Origin: Candidatus Gastranaerophilales bacterium
GTDB taxonomy: Bacteria > Cyanobacteriota > Vampirovibrionia > Gastranaerophilales > Gastranaerophilaceae
Length of the DNA: 8,910 nucleotides
Direction of reading: 5' to 3'
Assembly (NCBI GenBank): GCA_947624665.1
Contig: CANQLK010000066.1
Coordinates: forward strand, 1 to 8,910
The notes beneath the pieces are model-generated. The model made no database searches. It saw only the letters and a list, made by a program, of their open reading frames with translations, and had not been told where the DNA came from. Made by a program: the position numbers and the translations under genes. Positions 6,162 through 8,910 of the stretch are shown here, piece by piece; position 1 is the stretch's first letter; every line of letters starts with the position of its first letter.

Positions 6162-7604
6162 TTATTCTTTTTCTTTAACAGATTTAACTTCCGTTTTTTC
6201 CGTTTTTTCAATTTTATCTTCTGTACCTACCTTACCTAATATTTGAGGAAGTTCAATTCCTGCTTGGCTTGCTAAATCGTGCATTGCGGGCAATGACTTA
6301 ATTAAATCACGCATAAAGTTAGCGGTGGTTGAACCTTTGTCAGATCCTGCAGAACCATCCCATACCGTGATTTTATCGAATTTAATATTCTTTATTGCTT
6401 CTACCTGCTGAGATACAATGCTTTCTATTTTTTCAATCATTAAGAAGCTTGTAGCGATTTCGGGTTTATTATTACTTATTTTAACAAGTTCTTCATAACC
6501 TTTAGCTTTAGCTTCCAAAACGGCTTTAACACCTTCAGCTTCTGCGAAATATCTTGCTTTTATCGCATCAGCTTCACCAAGTGCTATTCTTCTTCTTCTT
6601 TCGGCTTCCGCATCAGCTTCAACCTGAATTTTTAATTTTTCTACTTCTTGTCTTGCCAATTCTTCTTTCTTTAACTTAGCTTCTTCCTGTTCTTTTTGTG
6701 CCATCAAAACATCACGCTGTGCATTTGCTTTTGCAACTTCACCCAGTTTTAACGCATCTGCCTGTTTAACTGCCAAGGTTGCGTTAAAATCTGCTATTTC
6801 AGCTTTTGCTTTGTTTTCACCTTCTACCGCTTCGGCTTCAAGCATTGCGGTTTTTATACGCTGATCTTTTTGTGCGTTTGTTTTACCTATTTCCGTTTGA
6901 GCTAACTGTTCTGCTACTTGTACTTCTTTTATCTTATTTGCTTCAGCTTCACCAACGGCACCAAGTTTTTCCTGTTGTGCAACTTCTACTTTTGCTTTAT
7001 TTATAGCTTCTGCGGCTGCTTTTTTACCGATTGCATCAATATAACCCGATTCATCCGTGATATCTTTTATGTTTACGTTTATGATTTCAAGACCGATTTT
7101 ATTCAACTCCGTATTCACATTGCCGTTAATCTGTTCCAGAAATTTTTCTCTGTCCTGATTAATTTCTTCAATTGTAAGGGTAGCAATCGAAAGACGTAAT
7201 TGACCGAGTATAATATCGCTTGCCTGTGTTATTATATCTTGTTTACTCAACCCTAACAAACGTTCTGCGGCATTTATCATTATATTATCTCTTGTTGAAA
7301 TACCGAAAGTAAATGTTGCAGGCACCGCAACCCTTATATTCCCTTTTGATAATGCGCCTCTTAAATCTATATCAGTTGTCATCGGCTCTAATGACAATAC
7401 TGCATAATCCTGTATTAACGGTATTACAAACGTACCGCCGCCGTGTACACATTTTGCGGTCGAATTTCCTTCTGTTTTACCATATACAACTATAATTTTG
7501 TTTGACGGACATCTTTTGTATTGATTCGCAATAAATATCAGTATTGCTAATATTATTAATGCGGGAACTCCTATTGATGCCATAAACATAGGGTCTAAAT
7601 ACAT
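6162..7604 (-). CDS. floT: Flotillin (SPFH/band 7 family), FloT/YuaG-like
   Basis: A 480-residue scaffold protein expected to organise membrane microdomains. A hydrophobic N-terminal segment (about 10-27) anchors it, followed by the characteristic CPSNKIIVVYGK stretch (32-43) and an SPFH domain (about 40-195). Residues about 197-370 form the flotillin coiled coil, packed with Glu-Ala dipeptides (for example AEAEGVKAVLEAKAKG). A globular segment (about 380-455) and a charged Lys/Glu tail complete the protein. Length and domain order match Bacillus FloT/YuaG (about 509 residues). The ATG is preceded by AAAGGAGAG and lies 14 bases after the NfeD gene, so the two form an operon, as in yuaF-yuaG. 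Flotillins are reported to help assemble membrane signalling and secretion complexes; which cargo applies here is unknown. The family call is very secure; the symbol is by analogy. Confidence 0.95.
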   Translation of the reverse strand: MYLDPMFMASIGVPALIILAILIFIANQYKRCPSNKIIVVYGKTEGNSTAKCVHGGGTFVIPLIQDYAVLSLEPMTTDIDLRGALSKGNIRVAVPATFTFGISTRDNIMINAAERLLGLSKQDIITQASDIILGQLRLSIATLTIEEINQDREKFLEQINGNVNTELNKIGLEIINVNIKDITDESGYIDAIGKKAAAEAINKAKVEVAQQEKLGAVGEAEANKIKEVQVAEQLAQTEIGKTNAQKDQRIKTAMLEAEAVEGENKAKAEIADFNATLAVKQADALKLGEVAKANAQRDVLMAQKEQEEAKLKKEELARQEVEKLKIQVEADAEAERRRRIALGEADAIKARYFAEAEGVKAVLEAKAKGYEELVKISNNKPEIATSFLMIEKIESIVSQQVEAIKNIKFDKITVWDGSAGSDKGSTTANFMRDLIKSLPAMHDLASQAGIELPQILGKVGTEDKIEKTEKTEVKSVKEKE

Positions 7605-7618
7605 TTTTCTCTCCTTTT

Positions 7619-8167
7619 TTATATTTTAGTTACATATATTTTTTCGTTTTCAACTTTGATTACTTTTACCACACTAAATGCAGATATATCTTCATTACCA
7701 TCATTCACCGCTTCCAATATCGAAAGCCTGTTATTAAAATTTATTTCTATCTGACCTTCTTTTTTGGCGGGAATATTTGTATATGCTTTCCCCTCTTTAC
7801 CTGTTAGTGTTGCATAATCCAATGTTATTTTTTTATTTAATTTCTTTATACTGAACATTAAATATGCCGATAAAAACATAAAAACAAGTCCGACTATAAT
7901 ACCTACGATTAGTGCAAGGCTATATGAAGTTTTAAGCTGAACAACACAAGCAAGTCCGCTCCATCCAAACCCCATAAGAAATGCCAATATCGACTGCAAT
8001 GATACAAAATTAAACGAAGTATCCGCTTCCGCTATCGTATCGAAATCAGACTCCACTTCAACATCTCCGCCGGTTAATAGAAATAAAACCATTTTTATTA
8101 TATATAACACCGTTGAAAATATCGCCGTATACATAAAAATATTGTAAATATTTAGTACTTCCGACAT
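7619..8167 (-). CDS. NfeD-family membrane protein (YuaF-like) partner of flotillin
   Basis: A 182-residue protein with three membrane segments (about 10-32, 54-78 and 82-106) and a C-terminal OB-fold of the NfeD type (about 119-182, starting TLTGKEGKAY and ending VVKVIKVENEKIYV). It lacks the serine-protease domain of long NfeD proteins, so it belongs to the short class represented by Bacillus YuaF (about 174 residues), which is encoded just upstream of flotillin and affects microdomain behaviour. The order here is the same, with a 14-base gap. The ATG is preceded by AAAGGAGA at 5 bases spacing. No strong promoter is visible upstream: a TATAGT (8198 to 8193, minus strand) is a possible -10 but has no good -35. 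The family assignment rests on topology, fold pattern and the flotillin neighbour. Confidence 0.92.
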   Translation of the reverse strand: MSEVLNIYNIFMYTAIFSTVLYIIKMVLFLLTGGDVEVESDFDTIAEADTSFNFVSLQSILAFLMGFGWSGLACVVQLKTSYSLALIVGIIVGLVFMFLSAYLMFSIKKLNKKITLDYATLTGKEGKAYTNIPAKKEGQIEINFNNRLSILEAVNDGNEDISAFSVVKVIKVENEKIYVTKI

Positions 8168-8240
8168 ATTTATCTCCTTTTAGTAAAATACTACTATATT
8201 ATTTGCTTTTCCGTATCATTCTTTTATATTAAAATGCATT

Positions 8241-8270
8241 TGGGCAGATTATATTTTAAAAAATTATAAT
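8241..8270 (+). promoter_or_regulatory. Promoter of the MFS transporter gene
   Basis: A perfect TATAAT (8265-8270) is preceded, after an 18-base spacer, by TGGGCA (8241-8246), which matches the -35 consensus at four positions. Transcription would begin near 8277, leaving a leader of only about 16 bases before the ATG at 8293. The 125-base spacer between the divergent genes shows nothing else I can name. Confidence 0.45.
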
Positions 8271-8292
8271 CATTTCGTGATATTATTTAGAT

Positions 8293-8910
8293 ATGAACGG
8301 AATTTTTACAACATTCAGAGCATTTAAGTATAAAAATTTCAGATTGTTTTTCCCGGGACTCGCAATCTCTCAAATAGGAATTTGGGTTCAAAATATTGCC
8401 GTAAGCTGGCTTGTGTATGAAATAACCAAATCTCCGTTGGCGATGGGCAGCGTTCTTGGTATAAATACAATTCCTTTATTAATATTAACACCGTTTTCCG
8501 GAATTTTGGCAGATAAATATAACAGAAAAAAACTTCTGTTAATCGTTCAAATTCTATATACCGTTCAAGCTTTAATTATGACGGTTTTAACGGCAGGCAA
8601 TTTAATAAAAATATGGAATATAATAATACTCGGAATGTTTTTAAATGCTACCGCCGCAATTGATGCACCTTTAAGACAATCAACCTTTGTCCTTTTAGTT
8701 GATAACAAAGAGGACTTAAATAATGCAATATTCCTTAATGCTTCTTGTTTTAACCTTGCAAGACTGATAGGGCCATCTTTAGGCGGAATTTTAATCGCCA
8801 AAACAGGTATATCTTTTTGTTTTTTCATTAATTTTCTATGTTTAATCCCCAGTATTTTCTTAATAACAAAAATGAAAATAGAAGACAAAAAGTCCGAACA
8901 TATAAAAAAC
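8293..8910 (+). CDS. Major facilitator superfamily exporter, EntS/MFS_3-like (partial, C-terminus missing)
   Basis: The frame is open from ATG 8293 to the window edge, giving the first 206 residues of what should be a protein of about 400. The N-terminus (TFRAFKYKNFRLFF) is typical of the MFS_3 group, which includes the enterobactin exporter EntS. After the second membrane helix comes the motif-A loop GILADKYNRKK, the MFS signature for the cytoplasmic loop between helices 2 and 3. The segment DAPLRQSTFVLLV and the later NLARLIGPSLGGIL are also characteristic of this group. About six hydrophobic segments are visible, ending in a charged central loop at the window edge. The substrate cannot be told. 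The start lacks a clear ribosome binding site, and its leader is short. It is divergent from the flotillin operon and probably independent of it. Confidence 0.9.
   Translation, partial: MNGIFTTFRAFKYKNFRLFFPGLAISQIGIWVQNIAVSWLVYEITKSPLAMGSVLGINTIPLLILTPFSGILADKYNRKKLLLIVQILYTVQALIMTVLTAGNLIKIWNIIILGMFLNATAAIDAPLRQSTFVLLVDNKEDLNNAIFLNASCFNLARLIGPSLGGILIAKTGISFCFFINFLCLIPSIFLITKMKIEDKKSEHIKN

Noticed and set aside
6806..7199. Plus-strand open frames opposite the flotillin
   Set aside because: They are antisense shadows of the Glu-Ala coiled coil, giving low-complexity Leu/Phe-rich translations.
8565..8888. Minus-strand 107-residue frame opposite the MFS gene
   Set aside because: The plus-strand frame carries clear MFS motifs; the antisense frame has no recognisable feature.

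Overview
The window is AT-rich (about 30% GC by eye). Its genes mostly have clear AGGAG-type ribosome binding sites, use TTG as an occasional start, and encode a predicted outer-membrane beta-barrel protein, so the source is most likely a diderm bacterium. The mix of a flotillin/NfeD pair, an unusual VirB10-like secreted protein and an effector-like metallopeptidase fits a host-associated AT-rich lineage. Gut Vampirovibrionia (Gastranaerophilales) is one candidate, but this is an impression, not a demonstrated assignment. I see no rRNA, tRNA, CRISPR array, insertion sequence or integrase.

Region 1 (minus strand, 3086 down to 1, running off the left edge) is a tightly packed four-gene operon behind one promoter. 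In transcription order it encodes a 68-residue single-pass membrane protein; a 352-residue exported protein whose C-terminal half resembles the VirB10/TrbI barrel domain; a membrane-anchored von Willebrand factor A (VWA) protein with an intact metal-binding MIDAS motif; and a partial polytopic membrane protein with an FHA-like N-terminal domain. Intergenic gaps are 1 to 13 bases. Together they look like an envelope-spanning assembly of unknown function, and this is the best candidate in the window for an undescribed system.

Region 2 (plus strand, 3249 to 6102) holds two genes that diverge from that operon: a porin-like beta-barrel protein with a TTG start, and a 536-residue protein. The latter begins with 11 tandem four-residue Ser-Thr-Thr-Ala/Cys units and carries a HExxH zinc-metallopeptidase motif. 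It ends at a perfect 36-base palindrome (6107-6142) that probably terminates transcription from both sides.

Region 3 (minus strand, 8167 down to 6162) is a flotillin operon: an NfeD-family membrane/OB-fold protein followed by a full-length flotillin, the same order as yuaF-yuaG (floT) in Bacillus. Region 4 (plus strand, from 8293 to the right edge) is the N-terminal half of a major facilitator superfamily exporter, transcribed divergently from the flotillin operon.
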